Of a DNA stretch of 64,000 nt, positions 43,853-53,041 are shown piece by piece. A program made the position numbers and the translations under genes. The stretch's first letter is position 1; every line of letters starts with the position of its first letter. The stretch spans positions 47,211-111,210 of the forward strand of contig CATOSI010000004.1 in the NCBI GenBank assembly GCA_951812505.1. Reading direction: 5' to 3'. This DNA is from an uncultured Dehalococcoidia bacterium. GTDB lineage: Bacteria > Chloroflexota > Dehalococcoidia > Lucifugimonadales > UBA1123. Below the pieces are notes generated by a model, which searched no databases, was not told the DNA's origin, and saw nothing but the letters and a program-made list of their open reading frames with translations.

Positions 43853-45142
43853 CTACATCAATTCCAATCTCTGATTCTCCTTCCACAATTTCTCAAAGTC
43901 CGAAAATTCAACAAGGCGGTAATGTGCAATCTCATTGCGTAACGTCCTACTCATAGACGCAATACCTAAAAGGTCAGGGTTATCCTTAAATTTCGATATG
44001 TTCTTCAATAGGTATTCGATATGTCCAAATTCAGCACCTCGCGGATTGTCTGCGACCGCCTCGAATTCGTAGTTTGTTTGAGGTCGGTGGGGGTTTATCG
44101 GCCAATCTTCCCCAAAAGCATCCGTTAAGCTATCGCATATTTTGATTCTGACATAATTCAGAATTGGCAATAGCAACTCAGATTGACCCCGCCAAAGTCT
44201 CTGTTCCACATCGACTCTGTGTCCCCAATGCGCGAGTAAGGCTGGATGATACTCAACGCCATATTCAGGAGTAGATAGGATGCTTCCGCTGGCCCATTGC
44301 TCCCAAATATTTGACGGGGGAGACAATGATAAGCGTGGAGTGTTGAATACATCAAATTCCTGCTCGAATGGAACACTCAAGCCTTCGCGACTAGCGTAAT
44401 CATCTAGACTTCGAACAACTTCATCCGCAGACTCCAGAATAGCGTCCCAAAGGTGTTCAGCTAGGTTAAAGTCCGTGCCGACGATAGAAGGCAACACCTG
44501 TTCACGCCATCTATTCGCAGCTTCGCCATCATCCACATCCTGGCTGCCATATCTACACGCTAACCTCATTTCCAAAGACGACGGGAAACCCCACCACCAG
44601 TGAATCGTTAATCCCTCCTGTTCTTCAGGCGGCACAAAATCGAAGTCTCTGAGCTTAGCGACGAGACAAAGTCTAGGGGCAGTTCCGATGCCGTCACCTA
44701 GTGTATTCCTACTTGCCTCAACCCAGTCCTGAACGAGGCTTAGCCAGCGCTGGCGCGCTATCACATTTCCGGTGTCCGCAGTGCTGAATTCGCGAATATG
44801 AATTAATTCAGGTAAGCCTTCACATCGCAGTAGGTTGTGAATGTTTTTGACAGTGTTCCGTGAACGCCACTCTGCGTTCAATTGATTAGGAATCGATAAT
44901 GCGGGAAAGTGTTCTCCCTCGTATCGAATTTCTCTCCAACAAATTCGCAAGACATCAAGTCTGTTGTTGATCAGCCTAGCCACCAGGTCCCGACTGATCG
45001 TATCGGGAATCAGGACCAAGACGGATTTGGTTCGGGAAGCGTTACAGATGTCGTCTATGAAGGTCCGCACTGATGGCAGCGCCAAGACGGTAGATTCTAT
45101 TCTCATTGCATCAATTCTCTGTGATGGGCTATCTACCGTCAT
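43853..45142 (-). CDS. HEPN-motif protein, partner of the ATPase
   Basis: I do not recognise the full-length family of this 429-aa protein. Its C-terminal 90 residues look helical and carry RTLRNEIAHYRL, which gives the R-x4-H motif (Arg about 402, His about 407) of HEPN ribonucleases and Swt1-type domains, after a first helix near VRIKICDSLTDAFGEDW. The N-terminal part has a hydrophobic strand KSVLVLIPDTI and no P-loop. Its start overlaps the end of the ATPase gene by 14 bp, so the two are translated together. This pairing suggests an effector controlled by the ATPase. A role in phage defence is inference from context. Confidence 0.6.
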   Translation of the reverse strand: MTVDSPSQRIDAMRIESTVLALPSVRTFIDDICNASRTKSVLVLIPDTISRDLVARLINNRLDVLRICWREIRYEGEHFPALSIPNQLNAEWRSRNTVKNIHNLLRCEGLPELIHIREFSTADTGNVIARQRWLSLVQDWVEASRNTLGDGIGTAPRLCLVAKLRDFDFVPPEEQEGLTIHWWWGFPSSLEMRLACRYGSQDVDDGEAANRWREQVLPSIVGTDFNLAEHLWDAILESADEVVRSLDDYASREGLSVPFEQEFDVFNTPRLSLSPPSNIWEQWASGSILSTPEYGVEYHPALLAHWGHRVDVEQRLWRGQSELLLPILNYVRIKICDSLTDAFGEDWPINPHRPQTNYEFEAVADNPRGAEFGHIEYLLKNISKFKDNPDLLGIASMSRTLRNEIAHYRLVEFSDFEKLWKENQRLELM

Positions 45143-46919
45143 TCATCCTAGACAGCTCATTTTGGACATTATCCCTAGAGCCAAAAACACGGGCTATGCG
45201 TTGGCTGCGTATTCGATACCCCGTACTTTGCTGGACTAAGATCCCCAGGCCCACGAGTTCATTAAGCAATGCTTCCAACTCTGAGTTGCTGAGTTTGGTT
45301 TCGTCGAATTCTTCCCACATCTGGTCATTCACTATTTGATCACGCACCAAATTTCGGACGTCGATTATCGACAGGGGTTCAAGTGAAACAGCATCAGTGC
45401 CGTGATAGTAATGCACCATGGACAAACTTATGGCGCGATAGCGTTCATCCAATCGAAAAGTTAAGTCATACCTGCGGCGGATGCCCTCTCGAATGGCTTC
45501 GCTATTTGCAACTTCATCAACATGATTTTGGCGTATGGTGTACGGTGGGTTCTCCAACGACTCGCTATTGCGGAACAGTTCAACCAGACTATGGCAAAAG
45601 AACTGTATCTCCGCGGCATGGCACTCCGTATGTGTCAGTATTGTATCCACAAGGAGAGAATTCTCGAACTCTATTCCCATCGCGCGCATGGGTTCTATCA
45701 CAAATCGCTGTGCTTCATCATATTTGAGAGGACCAAGGCCACCACGCCTTGGGTTGTTCGGGTCAAATCCGAAATTGGCAAGGGGTGTGTTTGGCCTGTT
45801 AGCGTGTTTCTGTACACTATGAAGGCCGGCAAACACCACGTTGAATCGGCTGTTCGTATCCACCATCAGAACTCTCATGGCTTCCACGACTGGTGAACCT
45901 ACCTCCGTGTCCAATTCCAAGAATCTGTCGGATTCGTCAAGTAGGACAAGTACTCTCAGTCTGGGATCTTGCCTAAATGCCGTTCTCAGAAGCCTCGGGA
46001 TATTCTCCAATGGTACTTCGGTCGGGTCTTCGCCTATCAGATGTTCTTCCTTGAATAGACCCAGAACTAGCTGCCAAACCTTCTCCGTACCTTTATCAGG
46101 AGAATTCGGACGATATCCCTCGTTCTTGAGGTCAATAAACCAGGTGAAGCGTCGCTCTTCACGGTTATTCCCGCGTCTTTCAATGTGTCGCAACAGGGCC
46201 GTTTTGCCCACTTGCCGTCCTCCAAAGAGAATGTGTGTGCTCCCGCGCTCGATGCTGTAGGCTACACTCTCCCTGCCGTAAAATATCTCAGGAGGCACGT
46301 ACGCGCCCAACTTATCCTCAGGTATATATGGATTTGGTGCTGAATATGCAAGGGCGCATTTGATGAATGTTTCGAAACGTGAGTCCCTGTTGACTGTGAC
46401 TAGATGTTCAAACAGTATTTCGTCCAACAAGGCAAAAGATAAATCATCTCTGATGCAGTTTTTCCTGATCTCGTTTCGTTCAGGCTTCGTTAAGCCGTCA
46501 AGATAGATGACGATCAATGCGCTCCCTCCGTCACGAGCGCTACTGGTCACCCAATCGAGGGATGTGAGGGCATGCGGCCTATAATTCCAAGTGCAAACGA
46601 TGTGATAAACATTGTTGGCGTTAGATCCGAACTGGGGAATGCCCTTCAACTGGACAATACCTTCTTGTTCCGAATTGACGGCTAAACGTCTCCTTGCAGG
46701 GCTACTTTGGGCTGTGCTTCTAGTTGGATATTCTTGTACGCCGCGGGAATCGCATTGCAGTCCCACAAAACGGAGAATCTTGAGAATATTTTCGAGAGCA
46801 GGCCTTTGCTCACGGCGGTACCACGGGACATTCTTCAGATCCATCCACGCTTGGATGGCGTCAGATACTTCCTGTCGTTGAGCGTCGGACTCAACTGAAC
46901 GTAGAGGTGAATTCTCCAT
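45129..46919 (-). CDS. STAND/AAA-type ATPase
   Basis: The 596-aa protein has a Walker A motif GGRQVGKT (residues 233-240) and a Walker B motif VLVLLDESD (323-331) in an ORC/STAND-like NTPase core, introduced by the FYGRES segment typical of ATPases that follow an F-x-G-R box. Residues 1-200 form a separate domain with NVYHIVCTWNYRP and GSALIVIYLDGLT strands that I cannot name. A winged-helix-like C-terminus (LEALLNELVGLGILVQQ) follows. AGGAG lies directly inside the edge of the MITE that precedes the gene. The next gene overlaps by 14 bp. Sensor or switch function is inference. Confidence 0.7.
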   Translation of the reverse strand: MENSPLRSVESDAQRQEVSDAIQAWMDLKNVPWYRREQRPALENILKILRFVGLQCDSRGVQEYPTRSTAQSSPARRRLAVNSEQEGIVQLKGIPQFGSNANNVYHIVCTWNYRPHALTSLDWVTSSARDGGSALIVIYLDGLTKPERNEIRKNCIRDDLSFALLDEILFEHLVTVNRDSRFETFIKCALAYSAPNPYIPEDKLGAYVPPEIFYGRESVAYSIERGSTHILFGGRQVGKTALLRHIERRGNNREERRFTWFIDLKNEGYRPNSPDKGTEKVWQLVLGLFKEEHLIGEDPTEVPLENIPRLLRTAFRQDPRLRVLVLLDESDRFLELDTEVGSPVVEAMRVLMVDTNSRFNVVFAGLHSVQKHANRPNTPLANFGFDPNNPRRGGLGPLKYDEAQRFVIEPMRAMGIEFENSLLVDTILTHTECHAAEIQFFCHSLVELFRNSESLENPPYTIRQNHVDEVANSEAIREGIRRRYDLTFRLDERYRAISLSMVHYYHGTDAVSLEPLSIIDVRNLVRDQIVNDQMWEEFDETKLSNSELEALLNELVGLGILVQQSTGYRIRSQRIARVFGSRDNVQNELSRMNDGR

Positions 46920-46938
46920 ATTTACGCCGCTCTCCTAA

Positions 46939-47061
46939 TACCATTTTAGTCTGACTATGCCGTGAATTCATGCGGCAGTCAGTGTATCGTCATTCCCGCG
47001 AAGGCGGGAATCTATTCAAGCACAGTCAATTACAACACGCCGACGTTACTCCGAATTGGTA
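46939..47061. mobile_element. MITE-like element, copy 2
   Basis: A 123-bp unit with the same ends and direction as copy 1 and the same central palindrome (CATTCCCGCGAAGGCGGGAAT). It fills almost the whole gap between the large upstream gene (stop 3 bp away) and the ATPase start (20 bp away). Transcripts from the upstream gene must pass through its hairpin. Confidence 0.85.
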
Positions 47062-47064
47062 TAA

Positions 47065-49941
47065 TCACCTCAAGCCCAGGCGAGACTGAAGAGTAGCCAA
47101 GCCACCGCTATTCTGAACATATCTCTCAATATCCGGTATGCGGTCGACAAAGGAAACAAACTCTGAAAGGGTCTTGCGTCCGGGAGCATCGGATGCATCG
47201 TTTGAATTGGAGTCGGGGAGTGGTTCGCCTAATGAGTGACTGTTCAGGCGTATCACACACTCTTCCATGACGCGTATATTGCGGTTATCTCGCGCAGCCA
47301 CAAACTTTTCTCGCCATGCCTCTACCGCTGGAGAACTACTGTCATCAATTTGAGAGAAAAGTATGTCCCATTCCTCCTGGAAGCCATTTTGCCTTTGAAG
47401 TTCTAAGCGTTCTATCCCCACTTGGATATCCTGCAACTGAGTGGACATCGACACGTAATTGATTATGTCGTCTTTGGCCTTTACAGCCTTTGAAATGTCC
47501 GAAATCATTAAGTCGTAAAGAATCCAGTCGTCATCATCAATTTCGATAACGCCATCCCTCAACGCCTGAAAAATCCTCTCCTCGACATCTTGCACGCGGC
47601 TATCCAGCGTGACCAGTGAGTCTTGTTGTGCAAGCTCACGGCGGTTCCTCAAGCCCTCCTTCTGTTCCAAGGTAAGGTCGCCCTCCATCATCACTTCGAA
47701 GAACCTAAAGTCTTGGATATCAAAACGTCGTTGTATGACTTCCTCCAATGGCATTGGCTGTAAGACGCCGGTTGCCAGAGAATGGATCGCCTCATCTATT
47801 GACTGGCCTTCCCAGTTACCGTCGTCTTTGAACTCAAAGGAGTCAGTCCACAGCAATCGCCTCGATATTGCGACAGAGAGATTATGGTTGCCTGCATTCC
47901 TATTGATGGTGGTCAAATCTCTGACTACGGCAGCTACATTAGGAATGCCTATTTCGATAGTGATGTCTAAGGATTGCAGAATCTGTTCCATGGAACGCAG
48001 AGCGCATTGCGCTGCCGAAGCAATGTCCGCAGGATGGGAGTCGGTTGTCAACTCACATAGTGCTTCGACGAACTGACTGGATTGTTTCTGAAGTTCACTG
48101 CGCAGACTTGTTACGTGTTCAATCAAATATCTGTCCTGTGCTCCTGTCTGCACATCACGTTCATAATCCACTAACTCACACCAGCGTTCAGCCAAACCAT
48201 TAGCTTCCGTTATCCCGTTTATTAGCCAATTCCGGGCGCGCCCAGTTATCGGCACCCAAGGACCATCTGTTAAGGAACGCCCAATTCGGTCTATCAGTTC
48301 GTCGGAGTCTAATTCGACGGATTCTTTCACTGATCTGACCAGCGTTCGATCGTCGCTTCTGACCGGCGCAAGCATCTGGCTAATTGTTCCCCCCTCGCCC
48401 GTGAGATGCAGCCATACATTCGTAGCCGGCTGAAAAGTGCTGTACCTTCGTGCGACCGCGCCTTCAAGCCAAGACTTTGCAGCTGCGCTTGCTGCGACTA
48501 TTTCGTCCTGGTGACGCACAGATTCGCCCATACCTTCGACGTACTCCGGTCTCAGCGCATGTCCATAGCGGGCGAATTCATCGAGTGTCGATACGATGGG
48601 ACCCGCTGACGGGCAGGCATTTGGAATCTTCAATAAGCCCCACATGTTTGAATGAGGGGCTATGAGAGACGAATGGAGAGAAGCGGCCAGTTCAAGCAAC
48701 TCTTGTGCGGCGTTGTCAGCTACACGGTGATATGCGTGAGCGAACTCAGAGAGTTCACTCACATATCGGTTAGAGGCGGGGACCAGCCATCTTGATCCCT
48801 GCACCGCCTTCAAGAGTTCAGGTGTGACGACATCCTCGTAATTGTGTTCAGCCAAATGTCGCGCCACCCAATACGCCGCCGACAGGTCGTCCTCGGCGAC
48901 GAGGCACCACATCAACGATTCAAGGTCGTGTAGGGACGAGGTCTTCAAGTAGCGAGTCGCTGCTGCACTGGAGTCTTCGATCCCATATCGTCGTTCATCT
49001 GGCGCGAGGTCGGGATCTAGGGCAGCTCCGGCAGAAGAAAGTGTACTTCCTCTCAGCCCAGCCGCCGCCGAATTCCTGCTCTTGTCTTCCAGGGAGACAT
49101 CGGAGGCTTCAGATGGCGTATTGTCATCGTCGGCAGCATCGTCAGGGTCAACCGCAACTTGCATTACGTTGTCGTTATCCGCAGACGTGTCGCCAATGCC
49201 TTGTTCTTCGCTAGCAGGTTTGGTTTCCTGCAGTTTCAGCACTTGCGGTGGCGACGTTCCAGGATGTTCTTCTCCGTAAGATTCGGGACCAGCTCGCTCG
49301 CCAAGCCGCAGGTCGTTGTTCGGGAGAATCTCGCCCTGAACTCGTCGCTCTCCCCTCTGAGTCTCCGCTGCCGTTTGGCCTTCGGCGTCACGGGTATTGA
49401 CTTCCTCCTCTAAATCAGCCTCCTCAAGTACTGATTCTGTAAGAGTATTGAGATGCTCATCTTCTGCGGCGAGATTTCCTTGTGAGTTTGCCCGTGGTCT
49501 CTCATCAAGAAGGTTGCGTAACGCATTGTAGTGCGTATTGGACGACTCAGCCGCGTTTTCCAAATCTGTGAAATTTCGGAGAAGAAGTTCATGGTCTCTT
49601 GAATCATTGAGAGTTTCCTTTGCTTCTCTATAGGCAACAAGAGAAGCTTCGAGAGATTCGATTACCATTAGCACGTCCTCGACGATGCACTGCGCGCTCG
49701 TGGTGTTCAGCAACGACATGCCATCTTGGAGTTTGAGGAACTCTAACTCTTCTGAGAATTTGTTTATGATTTCTCCGATGGCACCAGTTAACTGGGCTCT
49801 TCGATTGCGCTCTGCCTCTTTTTCGGAAATAATTCGAGTCACTTCTTCAATGAACTGAGGAGCGAACTCCCATTGCGACGCACCACTTGGCATCTCCCGC
49901 AATTCATTGATCCACTTCTCGAAATTTACAGAGCCCATCAC
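47065..49941 (-). CDS. Large protein of unknown function, defence context
   Basis: I do not recognise this 958-aa protein. Residues 1-170 look helical, and about 170-330 are acidic, low in hydrophobic residues and probably disordered, with many Asp, Glu, Ser and Ala. The rest, from ATRYLKTSSLHDLESLMW onward, is long alpha-helical sequence that could form repeats (for example LAEHNYEDVVTPELLKAV). No P-loop, nuclease or membrane segment was seen. GTG 49941 or ATG 49938 can be the start; AGGAGAT lies 10-13 nt upstream. It reads in the same direction as the ATPase and HEPN genes, and only a MITE separates them, so the three could form one system. Confidence 0.55.
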   Translation of the reverse strand: MMGSVNFEKWINELREMPSGASQWEFAPQFIEEVTRIISEKEAERNRRAQLTGAIGEIINKFSEELEFLKLQDGMSLLNTTSAQCIVEDVLMVIESLEASLVAYREAKETLNDSRDHELLLRNFTDLENAAESSNTHYNALRNLLDERPRANSQGNLAAEDEHLNTLTESVLEEADLEEEVNTRDAEGQTAAETQRGERRVQGEILPNNDLRLGERAGPESYGEEHPGTSPPQVLKLQETKPASEEQGIGDTSADNDNVMQVAVDPDDAADDDNTPSEASDVSLEDKSRNSAAAGLRGSTLSSAGAALDPDLAPDERRYGIEDSSAAATRYLKTSSLHDLESLMWCLVAEDDLSAAYWVARHLAEHNYEDVVTPELLKAVQGSRWLVPASNRYVSELSEFAHAYHRVADNAAQELLELAASLHSSLIAPHSNMWGLLKIPNACPSAGPIVSTLDEFARYGHALRPEYVEGMGESVRHQDEIVAASAAAKSWLEGAVARRYSTFQPATNVWLHLTGEGGTISQMLAPVRSDDRTLVRSVKESVELDSDELIDRIGRSLTDGPWVPITGRARNWLINGITEANGLAERWCELVDYERDVQTGAQDRYLIEHVTSLRSELQKQSSQFVEALCELTTDSHPADIASAAQCALRSMEQILQSLDITIEIGIPNVAAVVRDLTTINRNAGNHNLSVAISRRLLWTDSFEFKDDGNWEGQSIDEAIHSLATGVLQPMPLEEVIQRRFDIQDFRFFEVMMEGDLTLEQKEGLRNRRELAQQDSLVTLDSRVQDVEERIFQALRDGVIEIDDDDWILYDLMISDISKAVKAKDDIINYVSMSTQLQDIQVGIERLELQRQNGFQEEWDILFSQIDDSSSPAVEAWREKFVAARDNRNIRVMEECVIRLNSHSLGEPLPDSNSNDASDAPGRKTLSEFVSFVDRIPDIERYVQNSGGLATLQSRLGLR

Positions 49942-50072
49942 AACAACCTTATCTCCTGTTCAACGCACATTATCAGAGGACAGCCGACATATTGCATGAA
50001 TGCCTTCGCTTGTAGAGCAGGTCGAACTCATCGAGATTAGCCTTGGCTGAGATTCGATGAGCGGGCGCATTA

Positions 50073-50409
50073 TACCATTTAACCTGAATGAGGTCGCAAA
50101 GCCTTCAGACGGTTCCTGAACGTTTCGCCTGATCCACCTTCAGCTCACCAGGGACTTCACACCGTCGGGATCAGACTCCGGTCTGTTCAGACACTCCTCC
50201 ACCGCAGCCATCTTCTCTTGAAGACCCACGTACACCCTGCCTTCCACCCTCCTGCGTATCTCCTCAAACACATTCTCGGCAGAATTGAGTTCAGCACTGT
50301 ACACGGGCTGTGCTACTGTCTTCAGTCCCGCCACGCTCGTCACCAAATCGTTGCGATAACTCCGTTTTCCTTCCCACACCAACGCTCTCTCCTTCGTGTA
50401 TCGCCTCAT
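50073..50409 (-). pseudogene. IS630-family transposase remnant and left end
   Basis: The minus-strand frame 50140-50409 has PVYSAELNSAENVFEEIRRR, the P-x-Y-S-x-x-L-N-x-x-E block with the catalytic Glu of IS630 transposases, but lacks everything upstream of it. At 50073 a TA followed by CCATTTAACCTGAATGAGG looks like the element end, similar to the MITE ends (TACCATTT). It may be a relative of the source that moved the MITEs. Confidence 0.75.
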
Positions 50410-50790
50410 TCAAGACTGCTCGTACGACTGGGTAGACTCCCAAGAGTATCCGTGTTGAAAGTCAATCCCTGTGAAAGGTTATTCAGAACGGAGACTTATC
50501 CAGGCTGAGGCACGCAAGGAGTGCCACAGCATTCAGATGCAGCAGGAGCATGCGCATGACCGCTACAATGGAGACATTGACTGGCTTCTGCATTTAAACT
50601 ACGGTAATCAGAGGTCGGTAACTCTCGACAGGCCTACAATATGCGTCATCGTTACAAGGTTGCCAGTGTTAACCAGCCCGTAACTGGGCTCCGCTCCAAC
50701 ACGCTTAGGCACCGAGTGCTACCTTGTCGGTGACAAACCATGGGGTTAAGTGAGTCACCTAAATGTCTGAACCGTTAAGAACCGAAAATC
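50410..50790. other. Gene-free stretch before hsdM
   Basis: No recognisable gene, RNA or clear promoter is seen. A short hairpin-like AGCCCGTAACTGGGCT lies at 50675-50690. The stretch likely contains the hsdM promoter, but no convincing -35/-10 pair stands out. Confidence 0.4.
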
Positions 50791-52914
50791 ATGGCAATGA
50801 ATCACAGCGAGATCGTTAGCTTCATTTGGGGCGTCGCGGATCTGATCCGAGATACCTTCAAGAGAGGCAAATACCAGGATGTCATTTTACCTTTGACTGT
50901 GCTGCGCCGACTCGATTGTGTCTTAGCTCACACGAGGGAGGACGTTCTTCAACGCCAGGCAGAGCTGTCAGGCCGGGGACTCGAGGACCTCCACATGCAA
51001 CTATGCCGGGCTTCAGGGTTCGCATTCTACAACACCTCTCGATACGACTTCGAGAGGCTGCTCGCGGATGCCCCAAACGTGGCCCCCAACCTGCGGAACT
51101 ACATCGCCGGATTCAGCCATAACATGCGGGAGGTGTTAGAACGGTTCGACTTCGACAACACCATCAGCAGGCTCGACGAATCAGGACTTCTCTTCCAGGT
51201 GCTGGAGAGGTTTGGAGGCGTAGACTTGCATCCAGACCAGGTCGACAACGCGGCGATGGGCACAATCTTCGAGGAACTCATCCGCAGGTTCAACGAGGCG
51301 CTGAACGAAAACCCCGGCGAGCACTTCACGCCCCGCGACGTCGTTCACATGATGGTCGACCTGATGCTGGCAGGAGACGAGTCCAGCATCAGAGGCAAGG
51401 GTGTCGTCCGCACCGTGTATGACCCTTGTTGCGGCTCGGGTGGGATGCTGATGATTGCCAAGGAGCATGTCAATCTCGGTCGCTGGGAGAATGGCAACCT
51501 GCTACGCGATCCGGTGAATTCGGATGCAGAGATTCACCTTTTCGGCCAAGAGGTTAACCCAGAGACTTGGGCGGTCTCCAAGTCGGACCTGTTCATCAAG
51601 GAACCAACGGGCCGGGATGCCGACAATATTGCCTTCGGTACCACACTATCGAACGATGCCCACGCCGCGCGTAGATTTGACTACCTCATTGCCAACCCTC
51701 CATACGGGAAGGACTGGAAGCGGGACGAGAGGTCGGTCCGAGCTGAGCACGATCTTGGTGTCCTAGGCCGGTTTAAGCCCGGGCTGCCCCGAATCAGTGA
51801 CGGCCAACTACTATTCTTGCTCCACATGCTCTCCCACGCCAAAGACCCACAGGAAGGAGGATCGCGCATCGCCATCATTATGAACGGCTCACCTCTCTTC
51901 ACCGGTGACGCTGGTAGCGGCGAGAGCGAGATACGACGTTACATCTTCGAGAACGACTTGCTGGAGGCTCTGGTAGCCTTGCCAGAGCAACTCTTCTACA
52001 ACACTGGTATCGCAACCTATGTTTGGCTCCTGACGAATCGCAAGACCTCAGAGCGCCAGGGCAAGGTACAACTCATCGACGCGTCGTCATTTTGGGAGCC
52101 GATGAGAAGAAGTCTTGGCGATAAACGCCGTCAGATAACACCGGAGAAGTCGGATGACATCCTGAAGCTTCTCGTTGACTACCGCGACGGCGACACTCGC
52201 CTTGTAACGAGGGATGGCAAGAAGGAGGAGGCTGTCGTGAGTCGCGTTTTCTCCACATCTCACTTCGGCTATCGCAAGATTACTGTCGAGCGCCCACTCA
52301 GGCTCAATTTCTTGGCAAGCACAGATCGCATAGCTCGGCTTGAGGAGGAAAGGGGCTTTCAATCCCTGGCTAAATCTAAGAAGCGCGGGTACGCGGCGTC
52401 TCAGGAGGAGGCTCAAGGTCTCAAGCTGCAGAAGGCGCTCCGGGACTTGCTAAGCAACCTGCCTGAGACTACAGTGACGGACAGAGGAGCCTTCCAGGAT
52501 ATTCTCGATGACGCTCTTAAGGAAGCTGAAATGAAGCTTCCCGCCCCGGCCAGGAGAGCAGTCCTCAATGCTCTCTCGGAGCGCGACGAGACTGCCGCTG
52601 TCTGCCGCAGCCGCAACGGTGAGCCAGAACCGGACCCGCAGCTTCGAGACATCGAGCGTGTACCTCTCTCGGAGAGCGTCGAGAACTTCTTCGAACGCGA
52701 AGTCCTGGCACATGTACAAGACGCTTGGGTCGACAAGTCCAAGCGTGACCTCAAGGACGGGCAGGTGGGCGCTGTTGGATACGAAATCAACTTCAACCGC
52801 CACTTCTACCGGTACACACCGCCGCGCCCGCTCGAAGATATAGAGCGCGACATTCAAACCATCGAAGCTGATATCATGCGTTTGCTGGGCGAAGTGACGG
52901 GGGTCGCCAAGTAG
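50791..52914 (+). CDS. hsdM: Type I restriction-modification methyltransferase subunit
   Basis: HsdM methylates adenine (N6) at the site chosen by HsdS. The 707-aa product has the N-terminal HsdM helical domain (WGVADLIRDTFKRGKYQDVI), the SAM motif DPCCGSGGML near residue 211 and the catalytic motif ANPPYGKDW near 300. It is longer than the common 500-aa form, with a C-terminal extension of about 200 residues, as in some Type I families. It opens a plus-strand array; its partner hsdS lies 2.7 kb downstream, beyond an AbiE pair and a TIR-like pair. Confidence 0.96.
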   Translation: MAMNHSEIVSFIWGVADLIRDTFKRGKYQDVILPLTVLRRLDCVLAHTREDVLQRQAELSGRGLEDLHMQLCRASGFAFYNTSRYDFERLLADAPNVAPNLRNYIAGFSHNMREVLERFDFDNTISRLDESGLLFQVLERFGGVDLHPDQVDNAAMGTIFEELIRRFNEALNENPGEHFTPRDVVHMMVDLMLAGDESSIRGKGVVRTVYDPCCGSGGMLMIAKEHVNLGRWENGNLLRDPVNSDAEIHLFGQEVNPETWAVSKSDLFIKEPTGRDADNIAFGTTLSNDAHAARRFDYLIANPPYGKDWKRDERSVRAEHDLGVLGRFKPGLPRISDGQLLFLLHMLSHAKDPQEGGSRIAIIMNGSPLFTGDAGSGESEIRRYIFENDLLEALVALPEQLFYNTGIATYVWLLTNRKTSERQGKVQLIDASSFWEPMRRSLGDKRRQITPEKSDDILKLLVDYRDGDTRLVTRDGKKEEAVVSRVFSTSHFGYRKITVERPLRLNFLASTDRIARLEEERGFQSLAKSKKRGYAASQEEAQGLKLQKALRDLLSNLPETTVTDRGAFQDILDDALKEAEMKLPAPARRAVLNALSERDETAAVCRSRNGEPEPDPQLRDIERVPLSESVENFFEREVLAHVQDAWVDKSKRDLKDGQVGAVGYEINFNRHFYRYTPPRPLEDIERDIQTIEADIMRLLGEVTGVAK

Positions 52915-52972
52915 CTCCCACAGCCACTTCAGGGTAATAGGAAGTGTCAGTCCCTTGGCTGGTTGATTGAGA

Positions 52973-53001
52973 TTGATGGTTTGGCCTATGTGTAGTAAAA
53001 T
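52973..53001 (+). promoter_or_regulatory. Promoter of the AbiE toxin-antitoxin pair
   Basis: TTGATG (52973-52978) and TAAAAT (52996-53001) are 17 bp apart, 41 bp before the antitoxin ATG. The -10 box overlaps the left arm of the inverted repeat described next. Confidence 0.65.
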
Positions 53002-53033
53002 GTCGGCATACTTGTGAGAAACGCCGACATTTT
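52997..53033. promoter_or_regulatory. 11-bp inverted repeat, probable AbiEi operator
   Basis: AAAATGTCGGC (52997-53007) is repeated in perfect inverted form as GCCGACATTTT (53023-53033), with 15 bp between. It overlaps the -10 box and lies 8 bp before the antitoxin start. AbiEi antitoxins are known to repress their own promoter by binding inverted repeats, so this is the likely operator. In RNA it could also fold as a hairpin. Confidence 0.75.
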
Positions 53034-53041
53034 CAATACAA

